The notes: a model not told the origin generated them from the sequence alone. Numbered from the stretch's first letter, positions 24,136-33,456 are shown. The stretch: DNA of 64,000 nucleotides from Nocardia transvalensis (GCF_015477765.1 NZ_JADLQQ010000009.1:186001-250000), one strand, 5' to 3'. Numbers and translations are program-made.

Positions 24136-24384
24136 GTGCTTGCCTACAAGCAGATTCCCTCCGACGTGATCGAGCCGGTCATGCAGCTCATCAACTGGCT
24201 GCTGTGGGTCGTGCTGTTGTTCTGCCTGGCCTGGTTGATCATCTCGGCCGGGCGGCTGTGGTCGGCCATGCGCGACGACTACCTGGCCTACAACGACGCC
24301 ACCAACGGAATCGTGATGAGTCTGCTCGGCGCGGTCATGGCCAGTTCGGCGAGCGCGATCGCCCTGACCTTCCTACCGACGTGA
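24136..24384 (+). CDS. Small two-helix membrane protein
   Basis: The 82 residues are mostly two hydrophobic helices (NWLLWVVLLFCLAWLIISAG and IVMSLLGAVMASSASAIALTFL) joined by a polar loop (RLWSAMRDDYLAYNDATNG). It starts at GTG 24136, 13 bases after the preceding pilin-like gene. The two products have the same topology and may be subunits of one assembly (second pilin or VirB3-like). No family assigned. Confidence 0.6.
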   Translation: MLAYKQIPSDVIEPVMQLINWLLWVVLLFCLAWLIISAGRLWSAMRDDYLAYNDATNGIVMSLLGAVMASSASAIALTFLPT

Positions 24385-24397
24385 ACGGTTGGGGCCC

Positions 24398-25043
24398 ATG
24401 ACAGCTGCCGGAACCACCGCACCCGCGCTACGCATCCGCCGGGCCGCCGCAGGCGTGCTCGGCGCCGCCGTGTTGGCGGCGGGCGGATGCGGCGGCGGTG
24501 GCGACCGCGGTGCGGCACAGCCCGATCCCGCCCGCCCACCCACCGGGGTGCGCTGGCAGTCGTATCAGGGTGTCGCCCTTCCGGTTACCGATCAGGGCCC
24601 CGCGCACGACAGCGACGGTGCCGCCACGGGATTCGACCGCGGACCCGCGGGCGCGGCCGTGGCCGCCATCACCCATTCGGTGCGGTTGGCGGTGGCGGCC
24701 GACAGCCAGTGGCCGACCGTGATCGCCGAAGAGGTCGTGCCCGGCCCGGCCCGCGACGAGTGGGCGGTCAACCGGCTGCAGCTGTCCATCACCGGCCCCG
24801 CGGCCGACCAGTACGCGCCGCGGGTGCTCGGCTACCACATCACCAGCTATTCGCAGGACAGATCCACCGTGGACGTCTTCACCCCAATACTCCGATGGCT
24901 CACGCGCGGTGAACCACACCACCGTCGAGTGGTTCGGGGAGGACTGGAGGTTACGGCTGCCGGATCCGGGCGCCACCGCCCGCCCGGTCGACTCGATCGA
25001 CCAGTTACCCAGCGACATCGTGACATTGGAGGCACCGGCATGA
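24398..25043 (+). pseudogene. Lipoprotein of VirB8-like type, disrupted by a one-base insertion
   Basis: The frame from ATG 24398 encodes a lipoprotein signal (VLAAGGC) and a soluble domain ending in YSQDRSTVDVFTP. There the frame is lost. If one A in the AA at 24886-24887 is removed, reading continues as YSDGSRAVNHTTVEWFGEDW and ends at TGA 25041-25043, giving about 214 residues that resemble the VirB8/NTF2-like proteins that follow. The insertion could be a genuine mutation, programmed slippage or a sequencing error. Without the shift the frame runs on to 25135 with an unrelated tail. Confidence 0.7.
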
Positions 25044-25135
25044 GCGAACGAACAAGGGGCACAGCCCTGTTCGGGCTCGTGGCGAGTGCATCCCCCGTGC
25101 ATCCCCTGGTGGCACCGGGTGGGGTGGTGCCATGA
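25040..25135 (+). CDS. Possible 31-residue translationally coupled peptide
   Basis: The ATG at 25040 overlaps the restored stop of the preceding gene (ATGA), and its own stop 25133-25135 overlaps the ATG of the next gene (ATGA). The peptide starts MSERTRGTALFGLVASASPV. Overlaps on both sides suggest real translation or a coupling device that carries ribosomes across an otherwise untranslated 88-base gap. No family. Confidence 0.4.
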   Translation: MSERTRGTALFGLVASASPVHPLVAPGGVVP

Positions 25136-25962
25136 GTGCGAAGGATTCGGGTGGGGACGAGCGCAACGTCTCGTTCGGCGTCATCGCCTCGGCGGCGATC
25201 ATCGCGCTGATCGTGATCGTCGGGGTGTTCATGTACCTCGGCCGCGACACCTCCTCGCCGCACGAACAGCAGCCGGAGTCGGCGCCGTCACCGGCGGCGG
25301 GCACCGGAGGGACCGGATTCGCCGCACCGGAGGTCGATCTGTTCGGCCGCCGCGTCGACATCCCGAACAATCCTGCGGGACAACCGCTTCCGCAGGATCC
25401 GTCCCAGCAGCGCCAGCCCTCCGATCCGGACTGGCTGACCGGTGCCCCGGCGGGCACCACCGAACCGCGCGGCTGGCAGCGGGTGTTCGGCGCGTCCGTG
25501 CCGTTCTCCACCAGCGACGGTCCCACCGCGATCGAGGACGGTCTGGCCGTGGGCTTTTCGCACACCCCGCAGGGCGCGGCGCTGGCGGCGGCGCAGATCA
25601 CCTACCGGCTCAACGCCCGTCCCGCCGACCGGGACCTGTATGTGCGGCAGGTGCGAGCCTCGGCGCAGCAGCTCGCGGCCTACGACAAGGCATTGTCGAA
25701 CGGCAAACTGCCCGAACAGCAGCCGGAGCGGATCACCCGGTACCTGGTGGCGCCCGACGCCTTTCAGATCGAGAACTACGCCGACGATATGGCGATCGTG
25801 CGGCTGGCCGCACGCGGCCCGGTCAACGAGGGCAAGCAGACGTGGGCGGCGGTGCGGCTGGTCATGGTCTGGGACAACGGGGACTGGCGGCTCAAGCCGA
25901 CCGACGCGGCGACCTCGCAGGCCCAATTCGTGGATTCACTCGGGGGGTGGACCAAATGGTGA
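25132..25962 (+). CDS. VirB8/TcpC-like membrane-anchored protein, copy 1
   Basis: The 276 residues comprise a short cytoplasmic tail, a membrane helix (about 14-33, IASAAIIALIVIVGVFMYLG), a proline-rich spacer and an extracellular domain (GFSHTPQGAALAAAQITYRL to WAAVRLVMVWDNGDWRLKPT). The domain pattern, ending in a beta sheet with DWRLKPTD, suggests the NTF2-like fold of VirB8-type proteins, which bridge the inner-membrane core of type IV secretion systems; this assignment is by shape and context. It overlaps the next gene, a close copy, at ATGGTGA. Confidence 0.7.
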   Translation: MSAKDSGGDERNVSFGVIASAAIIALIVIVGVFMYLGRDTSSPHEQQPESAPSPAAGTGGTGFAAPEVDLFGRRVDIPNNPAGQPLPQDPSQQRQPSDPDWLTGAPAGTTEPRGWQRVFGASVPFSTSDGPTAIEDGLAVGFSHTPQGAALAAAQITYRLNARPADRDLYVRQVRASAQQLAAYDKALSNGKLPEQQPERITRYLVAPDAFQIENYADDMAIVRLAARGPVNEGKQTWAAVRLVMVWDNGDWRLKPTDAATSQAQFVDSLGGWTKW

Positions 25963-26801
25963 GCGATCCCGGACTGCGCCGCGGCGGCGGAGGTCAACTG
26001 CGCCTGCTGGCCTTCGCGGCAGTGGTGACCGTGGCGTTGGCGGTGGTGGTGACCGTGGTGACCCTGCGGCGCGATGGGAACGGGACGGATGTGGGCGGGG
26101 GACCGAGCCTGCTGTCGAGCGTGACCGGGAGTGTGGGCGCTGCTGGTTTCGGCACGGCGACGACCGACATGTTCGGCCGCCGCGTCGATGTTCCGAACAA
26201 TCCTGCGGGGCAGGTGCTTCCGCAGGACCCGGCGAAGCAGCGCAAGCCCTCCGACTCCGATTGGTCGACGGCCGCGCCCAGCCCCGTGAGTGGCGAAGGT
26301 ATCTGGCAGCGCATCTTCGATGGTCCGGTCGTGCGGTTCTCCTCTTCGGATGGACCCAGCCGGATCGAGGGCAAGGCGGCGACCGGTTTTGCGCACACCC
26401 CGCAGGGCGCCGCACTGGCGGCCGAGCAGAACTACTGGCGTACCAACGCCAATCCGACCGATCGCGATCTGCTGCTGCGGTTGGTGGCGGTGACGCCGGA
26501 ATACCTCGACCGGTACGACCGGCTGGTCGCGGCGGGAAAGGTATCGCCGCGTCTGCCGGACAAACTGACTCCGCTGCTGTATGCGTCCGACGCGTTCCGA
26601 ATCAACAGCTATACCGACGACCACGCGGTCGTCGAGTTCGCGAGAAAGGCACGAGAAGTCATCGATGGCCAACCGACATGGGTGGGCATGCGTCTTGCGG
26701 TCGTCTGGCGTGACGGAGATTGGAAATTGACGGCCGTGGACTCCGAGCAACAGGTCCGGATCGATTCACTGCGAAGCATCGAGGGGTGGACCACATGGTG
26801 A
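25956..26801 (+). CDS. VirB8/TcpC-like membrane-anchored protein, copy 2
   Basis: The 281 residues are clearly homologous to copy 1: FGRRVDVPNNPAGQVLPQDP, GFAHTPQGAALAAEQNYW and WVGMRLAVVWRDGDWKLTAV align with the same places there. The membrane helix is at about 15-35. The start ATG 25956 lies inside the end of copy 1, and its own end repeats the same junction (codons for Trp-Thr-x-Trp running into ATGGTGA). The two genes thus arose by tandem duplication that included the overlap. They may form a heteromeric ring. Confidence 0.7.
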   Translation: MVSDPGLRRGGGGQLRLLAFAAVVTVALAVVVTVVTLRRDGNGTDVGGGPSLLSSVTGSVGAAGFGTATTDMFGRRVDVPNNPAGQVLPQDPAKQRKPSDSDWSTAAPSPVSGEGIWQRIFDGPVVRFSSSDGPSRIEGKAATGFAHTPQGAALAAEQNYWRTNANPTDRDLLLRLVAVTPEYLDRYDRLVAAGKVSPRLPDKLTPLLYASDAFRINSYTDDHAVVEFARKAREVIDGQPTWVGMRLAVVWRDGDWKLTAVDSEQQVRIDSLRSIEGWTTW

Positions 26802-28270
26802 GGCGCATCTTCACGATCTTGGCGGTCATCTTCACCGTCATGATTGCGACACCGACGGTGGCCTACGGGCAGACCTACGGGTTCGACCAGACCTGCAACG
26901 AGATTCATGACAGTCTCGACGGTTTGGGGCTGCCCGGGATCTCCCTCGGCGACGCGGCCTCGGCCGCGTGTAAGGCGGGCAATGCCGCCACCCATCCGGG
27001 AGACGCCGCCACCGCCGTGCGGGACAAGGCGTGGGACTCCACCTTCGGCAAGGTGGTCGACTCGCTGATGAACGGGCTCGGGGAGGCGCTGATCCTGGCG
27101 TTGACCTTCTGGTTGAAGGTGCCCAACGAGCGAATGAGCAACGGCGGCCAGCTGTTCCAGAAGATCAACGACTACACGTATCAGGCGCAGATCCTGTTGT
27201 TGATCGTGTCGGTGATCCTGTCCGGCATGCGCTTGGCCCAGGCCAGACGCGGCGCGGTGCTGGGCGAGGCCGAGGAATCGTTCCGCATGTTCGCCAGAGT
27301 GGTGTTCAGTTCCTGGATGCTGGGGGCGGTGATCGTCGCGGGCACGCAGGCCGCGGACCGGTTCTCGCAGTGGGTGATCGAGGACTCCACCAACGGCAAC
27401 GCCAAGAACATTGCCGAGCTGCTGCTGAAAACCTCGAAGCTACAGGCCTTTTCGCCCGGCCTGGTGTTGATCATCGCGATCGTCGGCCTGTTGGGCGCGC
27501 TGGCCCAGATCGTGCTGGCGATCGTGCGGCAGGGTCTGCTGGTGGTCGCCGCGGGCATGCTGCCGTTGGCGGCGGCGGCCTCCGGGACGAACACGGGGCG
27601 CCAGTCCTATTCGAAGCTGATCGCCTGGATCATCGCGTTCCTGTTGTGGAAACCGGTGGCCGCGATCGTGTACATGATCGCGTTCATCGCCGTCGGCGAA
27701 ACCGACAACACCACGCCGACCGCGGGTCTGCCGGATGCGGAGCAGGCTCAGCGCATGCTCGTGGCGATCGTGCTGCTGAGCAGCGTGGCATTCGTCCTGC
27801 CCGCGCTGATGCGGCTGGTGGCGCCGTCGGTGGCGATCATCGGTACCGGTGCCTCGGGTCTGGGTGCGGCCGGTGGTGTGCTGCTGGGTGCGGCCGCGCT
27901 GGGCGCGGTCGGCACGAAGGCCGTCGGGGTGCGCGGCACGGCAGCCACCGGGGCGCCCGGGTACGTGGGCCGCGGTGGCGCGCCGCGACCGCCGGGCGGC
28001 GCCGGGGGGCTGCGCGGTGGTCCCGGCGGACGTCCTGTCCCGCCGCGCGGCGGACCGGGCGGTGGCGGCGGCGCGGCTGCCGCGCGTCCTGCCGCCCCGG
28101 GTGGTGCGGGCGCAGTACCATCCGCCGCGTCACGAGCGATCAACCGGATCACCACCGCCCGTGCGGCGGGCGCGAGTCTCAGCCGTGGCGACGCGGCGAT
28201 GGGCGACGTGGCCGGTGACCGCTGGGCCAATCGGGCACCCGACCTCGGCAGGAGCACCATTCCGCGATGA
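26795..28270 (+). CDS. VirB6/TrbL-like polytopic membrane protein
   Basis: The 491 residues begin with a signal sequence (RRIFTILAVIFTVMIATPTV) and a short exported part with two cysteines. About six to eight membrane helices follow (including AQILLLIVSVILSGMRLAQA, LVLIIAIVGLLGALAQIVLA and AWIIAFLLWKPVAAIVYMIA). The last 110 residues are Gly/Pro/Ala-rich and cytoplasmic. Polytopic proteins of this form with an IVR.GLL.VAAGMLP-type motif are the TrbL/VirB6 channel components of conjugation systems. It overlaps both neighbours (ATGGTGA upstream, ATGA downstream). Confidence 0.8.
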   Translation: MVRRIFTILAVIFTVMIATPTVAYGQTYGFDQTCNEIHDSLDGLGLPGISLGDAASAACKAGNAATHPGDAATAVRDKAWDSTFGKVVDSLMNGLGEALILALTFWLKVPNERMSNGGQLFQKINDYTYQAQILLLIVSVILSGMRLAQARRGAVLGEAEESFRMFARVVFSSWMLGAVIVAGTQAADRFSQWVIEDSTNGNAKNIAELLLKTSKLQAFSPGLVLIIAIVGLLGALAQIVLAIVRQGLLVVAAGMLPLAAAASGTNTGRQSYSKLIAWIIAFLLWKPVAAIVYMIAFIAVGETDNTTPTAGLPDAEQAQRMLVAIVLLSSVAFVLPALMRLVAPSVAIIGTGASGLGAAGGVLLGAAALGAVGTKAVGVRGTAATGAPGYVGRGGAPRPPGGAGGLRGGPGGRPVPPRGGPGGGGGAAAARPAAPGGAGAVPSAASRAINRITTARAAGASLSRGDAAMGDVAGDRWANRAPDLGRSTIPR

Positions 28271-29757
28271 CGACGACCGATACCTACGAGCGCCGCTCCT
28301 ACGGACTGTGGCAGAAGCCCCGCAGCGCAGGCCTTTTCGGGCTGCGCTGGGGGGAGACCGTGCTCGGTTTCGTCGTGGTCATCGCCGCGCTGCTGACGGC
28401 GTTGGTGGCCGGGCCCAAACCCGCCTTCGTGGTGGCGGGCGCGGGCGTGGTCGTGATGGTTCCACTGGTATGGCGGACGGGGGGCCGCTCGGGCTACGAG
28501 ACGGGATTGATGATGTTCCATTGGTTGCGCGGCCGCAACAAGGGCGAGCACGTCTACCGCGGCGGCCGGTTCTCCCGCATTCCCGGCGGGGTGGCGCGGC
28601 TGCCCGGATTGATGGCGCCGTCGAAGCTGTACGAGGGCATCGACGCCGGCGGTTACAGCTTCGGCATGATCCACCTGCCCCAATTCGCCCAGTACACGGT
28701 CGTTCTCCGCGCGTGGCCGCAGGGTCACGAGGCGGTGGACCAGCCGGTGATCGACCGCTGGGTGGCGGCCTGGGGTACGTTCCTGGCGTCGCTGGGCCAG
28801 ACCTCCGATATCGTCGCGGTGGTGCCGGTGATCGACACCGTGCCCGAGACCGGAAACCGTTTGCTCACCGAGGTTTCCACCATCACCCACCCGCAGGCCC
28901 CGGAGCTGGCCCAGCAGGTGATGTACGAGCTGGCCACCGAATTGCCGCAGGAGCGAGTGCAATTGCTGCCGCGGGTGGCGATCACGTTCAAGGCCACCAC
29001 CGCCGAGCGGCGCAAGAATCCGGCAGAGGAGGCGGTGGAGATCGGACGGCGGCTGCCGGGCATCTGCGCGGCGCTGGCCGAGGCGGGTGTGCGCGCGCAG
29101 CCGATGTCGGCCGACGAGATCATCTCCTTCATCCGGCGCAGCTACGATCCCGCCTCGCAAGCGGATCTGGAGGTGGCGGCGGGCGAGCCGGGCGGGCACG
29201 GGCTGGATTGGGCCGATGCCGGGCCGATTTCGCACGAGGAGCGCTGGGATCACTTCATCCACGACGGCGGGCGCTCGGTCACCTGGGAGATGGAGACGGC
29301 GCCCGAGGGCGCGGTCGACGAGCGGGTGCTGCAGCGGCTGCTGGCGCCGAATCCGGAGGTGCCGCGCAAGCGGATCGCGATCGTCTACCGGCCGCATTCG
29401 GCGGCCGACGCCGCCGAGATCGTCGACGACGACTACAAGAATGCGCTGGTGGCCCAGCAGAGCGAACGCGGCGTCGTCTCGGCCGCCGCGACGCTGCGCG
29501 TGGGTGCCACCCAGCAGGCACGGGAGGAGCAGGCCCGGGGTCACGGTGTGACCCGCTTCGGGGCGCTGGTGACCATCACCGAGCCCCTGCGCGGCGATCT
29601 GCCGCGCATCGAAGCCATCACGCGCGATCTGTCCACGCAGGCGCGCTTGAAGATCCGGCGGTGCTACCGCTACCAGGCGGCGGCCTTCGCGGCCTCGCTC
29701 GGCTGCGGGGTGATCCTGCCGGAGCACGCGACCATTCCGAAAGCGTTGGCGGGGTGA
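28267..29757 (+). CDS. SCO6880-family conjugation-associated protein
   Basis: The 496 residues comprise two membrane helices near the N-terminus (about 30-70, VLGFVVVIAALLTALVAGP) and a large cytoplasmic region. It matches the SCO6880 family (EHVYRGGRFSRIPGG and GLMAPSKLYEGIDAGGYSFGMIHLP), which accompanies VirB4-type ATPases in actinobacterial type IV secretion-like loci and probably combines VirB3-like membrane and VirB4 N-terminal-like functions. No Walker motifs are present. It overlaps the VirB6-like gene by 4 bases and lies 84 bases before the ATPase gene, with a GAGCGCAGCGAGCG-type spacer between. Confidence 0.85.
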   Translation: MTTTDTYERRSYGLWQKPRSAGLFGLRWGETVLGFVVVIAALLTALVAGPKPAFVVAGAGVVVMVPLVWRTGGRSGYETGLMMFHWLRGRNKGEHVYRGGRFSRIPGGVARLPGLMAPSKLYEGIDAGGYSFGMIHLPQFAQYTVVLRAWPQGHEAVDQPVIDRWVAAWGTFLASLGQTSDIVAVVPVIDTVPETGNRLLTEVSTITHPQAPELAQQVMYELATELPQERVQLLPRVAITFKATTAERRKNPAEEAVEIGRRLPGICAALAEAGVRAQPMSADEIISFIRRSYDPASQADLEVAAGEPGGHGLDWADAGPISHEERWDHFIHDGGRSVTWEMETAPEGAVDERVLQRLLAPNPEVPRKRIAIVYRPHSAADAAEIVDDDYKNALVAQQSERGVVSAAATLRVGATQQAREEQARGHGVTRFGALVTITEPLRGDLPRIEAITRDLSTQARLKIRRCYRYQAAAFAASLGCGVILPEHATIPKALAG

Positions 29758-29841
29758 GTGAGCGCAGCGAGCGAACCGAGGACACAGGGCGCCTCGCGCA
29801 CGACGGAGCCGAGCGCCGGCGAGGCGGAGGAGTGAGCGTTC

Positions 29842-32800
29842 ATGGCAGGTGATCAGGAGCCGCCGATCCGGTACCGCGGCGAGCCGCCGCGCTACCGCGA
29901 ACGTGTGGTGGACCCGGAGAACCCGGCGCCGATGCGCCGCGGTTCCCGCCGCGCCCACGACGACGGCTGGGACATCGAGGCATACGCCCCGGGCGACCCT
30001 CGTTCCAGCCTGCCCGCCGACTGGGACGACGCCCCCATGCTCCCACCCCGCCGCCGCGAAATCGGCACGCCCACCCCACCAACCAGATCGAACACCGGCC
30101 AGTGGTCCGCAGACCCACCCCACCCGGCCCGTGCCGACGACGCCCCCGCCCGGCGGGGACGTACGGACGGCTCGGCTGGGCCGACGAGAACGAGCGGTCG
30201 AACGGCCCGCGACAGCGGCGAACCCCTTGGCCCGTCCCGGCAATCGGACAGCGGCGAGCGGGCCGCGGCGCAGCCGAGTCGACGCGCATCGGTGCGTCCG
30301 GCGCGTGCGGACGACGAACGCGCCGCTGGGCGGGGATATCCGGACGATGGCACCGTAGCGGCGCCGACTGCATCCGGGACCGGCGCGGCGGGGGCGACGC
30401 ATCCGGCGGATCACGAGGGCGTGATTCGTGAGGATGCGCCGACGAGGACACGCGGTCGAACCGGTAGCGACAGTGGCGAACCTGTTGATGCGCCGGGGCG
30501 TCGGGGGCGGGCCCGGTCGGACCGCGCTACAGACCGAGATGTTCCCGCGGCGCCGGTCGACACACGAGGTAGGAAAGCCGTGGCGTCGGGGTTGACCGAG
30601 GGTGGTGTCAGCGCAGGCGAATTCGCGTCGGAGGGCGGCGGTGCTGCTGCGCACAGGACAGGCGGAGCGAGCGTTCCTGTGACTGCGGGTGGCCCATCAG
30701 CGAAGGCGGACGGGAAGACTCGGGGGTCGGGAGCAGGGGCCGCGGCGAACTCTTCCGGGGTCGAGGAATCGGCTGGACCGTTGTCGTCGGGAGAAGTCTC
30801 TGTCGACGACGTAGCGGCTCGGGCGTCGGGCGGGGTGAGCAGTGCGGCCGATCAGGTCACGGACCCGCGTTCCTCGAAGACGGATGGGGCGCCGCGGGGA
30901 TTGCCAGGACGGCGGAGCGCGAAGACGTCGGGTGAGGGCGGCACGTCGACCGAATCATCTTCTGTTGCCGGTCCTGTCGGTGGGCCAGGCGAATCCGGCG
31001 ACCAGGCCGTGGACGGACGGCCTTCGATGGCAGAGCCGGCGTCGACCGCGCAGGACAGCGGCGATCCCGTAGGCGAATTGCTGTCGGCCGACGGACCTCT
31101 TCTCGCCATGGGGGATGAGGGAGGCGGCCGCGCGCGGGGGGCCGACGAGGCGGCTGTGGATGGTGGTCCCCGGCGGTCCGATGCGGCGGCAGCCACGCGG
31201 AAGAAACGAGAGGCCGCGCGCGAGCGAGCCGAATCCCGAAGCGGGAGAAGCGATTCCCGGACAGGCGGCGAACCGACGCGCGGTGAGGGCGGCGCTGGGG
31301 CGCGTCGCGGCGATGGTGAAGTCCGCGACGCCGACACGACGGGAGCGTCGAGCGTTGGGGGCGAGGGCGACGGGCGCGGGGGGCGGGGGGAGCGTCGGCC
31401 CGCCGAATCACGGTCTCGCCGTGGGCGAGAACGAGCCGACAAGACGGCCGGGCGGGACGAAACGCCGGTCGAGGAGCGTGGCGAGATGCAGGACAACGGG
31501 CGACCTCGCCGGGCGCCGGCTGCCCGGGGCGAACTCGGCCTCGAGGCCGGGAACGGGCGGTCCGGCGACCGGCGGGGGACACGGAACGGGCGAACTCGGT
31601 CCGGCGGGACCGATGATCGCGTGCGCGGCAACGGGTCTCGCACGGAGCGAAGGGTGCGTGATCGCAACGGAGGTCGCGCCGCTGCCGTGGACCGCGGTGC
31701 GCACGCGGACCCGCGGGTGGACCGCAAGCGGGCATCCCGGAAATCCGCATCCGCCAAACCGAAGAAGCAGGGCCCACCCCTGCTCGACGATGCCACCAGG
31801 GCGCGCTACGAGGCCATCGCCCGCGAGCGTGCCGGTCTGCGCGCGGCGTGGGCGGCGTTCCGGATCCGCACCGACGATCTGCGCCGCGCCAATGCGTCGG
31901 CCCGGCTCGAGGCGGTCGTGGAGGATGGGTTCGACCGCGAGACCCTGCCGCTCACCGATCGCGGCTACGCCGGGTCCGGCGGTGGCCGCATGAACGTCGT
32001 CGGCCGCCCTGTCGAATATCGCGCCACCACCGCGCAGGTGGCCGGTCTGTGGCCGTGGTCGGTGGGCGCCGGTGCCCCGCTGATCGGCACGCCGCTCGGT
32101 TCGCATCTGCACACCGGCGCGCCCGTGTGCTTCGATCCGATGAACTGGTTCATGCGCGGCAGTTTCATCACCGCGCCGAGCCTGTTCGTGCTGGGGCTCA
32201 ACGGTTTCGGTAAATCCTCGCTGGTGCGCCGGATCGTGCTGGGCGGCGTCGCCCAGGGCATCACCCCGCTCGTCCTCGCCGACGTCAAGCCGGACTACCG
32301 CAAGCTGGTGGAACTGGTCGGCGGCCAGGTCATCGACCTCGGCTACGGCCACGGCAAATTGAATCCCCTCGCCGCCGGTGTGCTCGGGTCGATCGTGCCG
32401 ATGCTGGCCGACGTCCCCGCGCTCCAGCTGCAGGTCACCCAGGAACTGCGGGCCCGCCAGGTCACTTTGATCGCGGGTCTGGTCGAACTGGTCCGCGGCG
32501 CGCGCGTGCGCGACTACGAGGAGACGCTGATCTCCACCGCGCTGCGCATCCTCTACCGAGAGGGCAGCGGCTACACCCCCGACAGCCCGCCGATCATGGA
32601 GAACCTGCTGGAGGTGATCGTCGGCGGCGGTGAGGAATTGATGCTCGACGCCGGGGCCGACAACCCCGAGGAATACCACGAGGCGACCAAGGGGCTGCGG
32701 CGTTCGCTGCGCGCCCTCACACAGGGCCCGTTCGGTGCGGTGTTCAACGGCCAGACCACCACGCCGATCGATACCTCGGCGGTGGCGGTCTGCATCGATG

Positions 32801-33456
32801 TCTCCCACATCCCCACCGGCGACAAGAAGCTCAAAGCCGCTGTGATGCTGGCCTGTTGGGCCGACGGTTTCGCCTCCGTGGAGGCCGCGCACGTGCTCGC
32901 CGACGCCAAACTCGGCCAGCAGCGCTACTTCCAGGTCGTGATGGACGAGCTGTGGCAGGTGCTCGGGCTGGGCGACTTCATGGTCGACCGGGTCGACGAG
33001 CTGACCCGCCTGCAGCGCGGCCTCGCCACCTCGCTGATCATGATCAGCCACACCATCAAGGACCTGCAATCGCTGGGATCGGAAGCCGCCATCGCCAAGG
33101 CACTCGGCTTCCTCGAGCGGGCGCGCGCCAAGATTTTCGGCGCGCTGCCGCCCGAGGAGGTCAAACGCCTGGATTCGACGGTTCCGTTCACATCCGCCGA
33201 GGAGGAGATGGTGACCGGATGGTCCGCGCCGCAAGCCCTGACCGGTGAGGCGCTCAAACCCGGCCAGGCCCGGCCACCCGCGCCCGGCACCGGCAAATTC
33301 CTGCTCAAGATCGGTGAGGACCGCCGCCCCGGCATTCCGTTCCACATGGAGTTCACCCTCTCCGAGAAGGAAAGCGGAATTCACGAAACCAACCAGCGCT
33401 TCAGCGAATTCACCGAATCCACCGCCCGCCGCGGTGACGAGGGGAGTGCCGCGTGA
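29842..33456 (+). CDS. VirB4-like secretion ATPase with long disordered N-terminus
   Basis: The 1204 residues split into two parts. Residues about 1-620 are low-complexity, rich in Arg, Gly, Ser, Asp and Pro with no recognisable domain. Residues about 630-1204 are a VirB4/TraC-type AAA motor: Walker A LGLNGFGKSSLVRRI, ADVKPDYRKLVELVGG, Walker B YFQVVMDELWQVLG and the SLIMISHTIKDLQS sensor region. The enzyme would energise substrate transfer or pilus assembly at the inner membrane. ATG 29842 follows GGAGGAG. The ATPase alone is slightly shorter than typical VirB4 because its N-terminal part is probably the separate SCO6880-type protein. Confidence 0.85.
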   Translation: MAGDQEPPIRYRGEPPRYRERVVDPENPAPMRRGSRRAHDDGWDIEAYAPGDPRSSLPADWDDAPMLPPRRREIGTPTPPTRSNTGQWSADPPHPARADDAPARRGRTDGSAGPTRTSGRTARDSGEPLGPSRQSDSGERAAAQPSRRASVRPARADDERAAGRGYPDDGTVAAPTASGTGAAGATHPADHEGVIREDAPTRTRGRTGSDSGEPVDAPGRRGRARSDRATDRDVPAAPVDTRGRKAVASGLTEGGVSAGEFASEGGGAAAHRTGGASVPVTAGGPSAKADGKTRGSGAGAAANSSGVEESAGPLSSGEVSVDDVAARASGGVSSAADQVTDPRSSKTDGAPRGLPGRRSAKTSGEGGTSTESSSVAGPVGGPGESGDQAVDGRPSMAEPASTAQDSGDPVGELLSADGPLLAMGDEGGGRARGADEAAVDGGPRRSDAAAATRKKREAARERAESRSGRSDSRTGGEPTRGEGGAGARRGDGEVRDADTTGASSVGGEGDGRGGRGERRPAESRSRRGRERADKTAGRDETPVEERGEMQDNGRPRRAPAARGELGLEAGNGRSGDRRGTRNGRTRSGGTDDRVRGNGSRTERRVRDRNGGRAAAVDRGAHADPRVDRKRASRKSASAKPKKQGPPLLDDATRARYEAIARERAGLRAAWAAFRIRTDDLRRANASARLEAVVEDGFDRETLPLTDRGYAGSGGGRMNVVGRPVEYRATTAQVAGLWPWSVGAGAPLIGTPLGSHLHTGAPVCFDPMNWFMRGSFITAPSLFVLGLNGFGKSSLVRRIVLGGVAQGITPLVLADVKPDYRKLVELVGGQVIDLGYGHGKLNPLAAGVLGSIVPMLADVPALQLQVTQELRARQVTLIAGLVELVRGARVRDYEETLISTALRILYREGSGYTPDSPPIMENLLEVIVGGGEELMLDAGADNPEEYHEATKGLRRSLRALTQGPFGAVFNGQTTTPIDTSAVAVCIDVSHIPTGDKKLKAAVMLACWADGFASVEAAHVLADAKLGQQRYFQVVMDELWQVLGLGDFMVDRVDELTRLQRGLATSLIMISHTIKDLQSLGSEAAIAKALGFLERARAKIFGALPPEEVKRLDSTVPFTSAEEEMVTGWSAPQALTGEALKPGQARPPAPGTGKFLLKIGEDRRPGIPFHMEFTLSEKESGIHETNQRFSEFTESTARRGDEGSAA

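Noticed and set aside
27748..30654. Long minus-strand open frame opposite the VirB6-like, SCO6880-type and VirB4-like genes
   Set aside because: It is antisense to three recognisable proteins with conserved motifs, and its product has no known fold.
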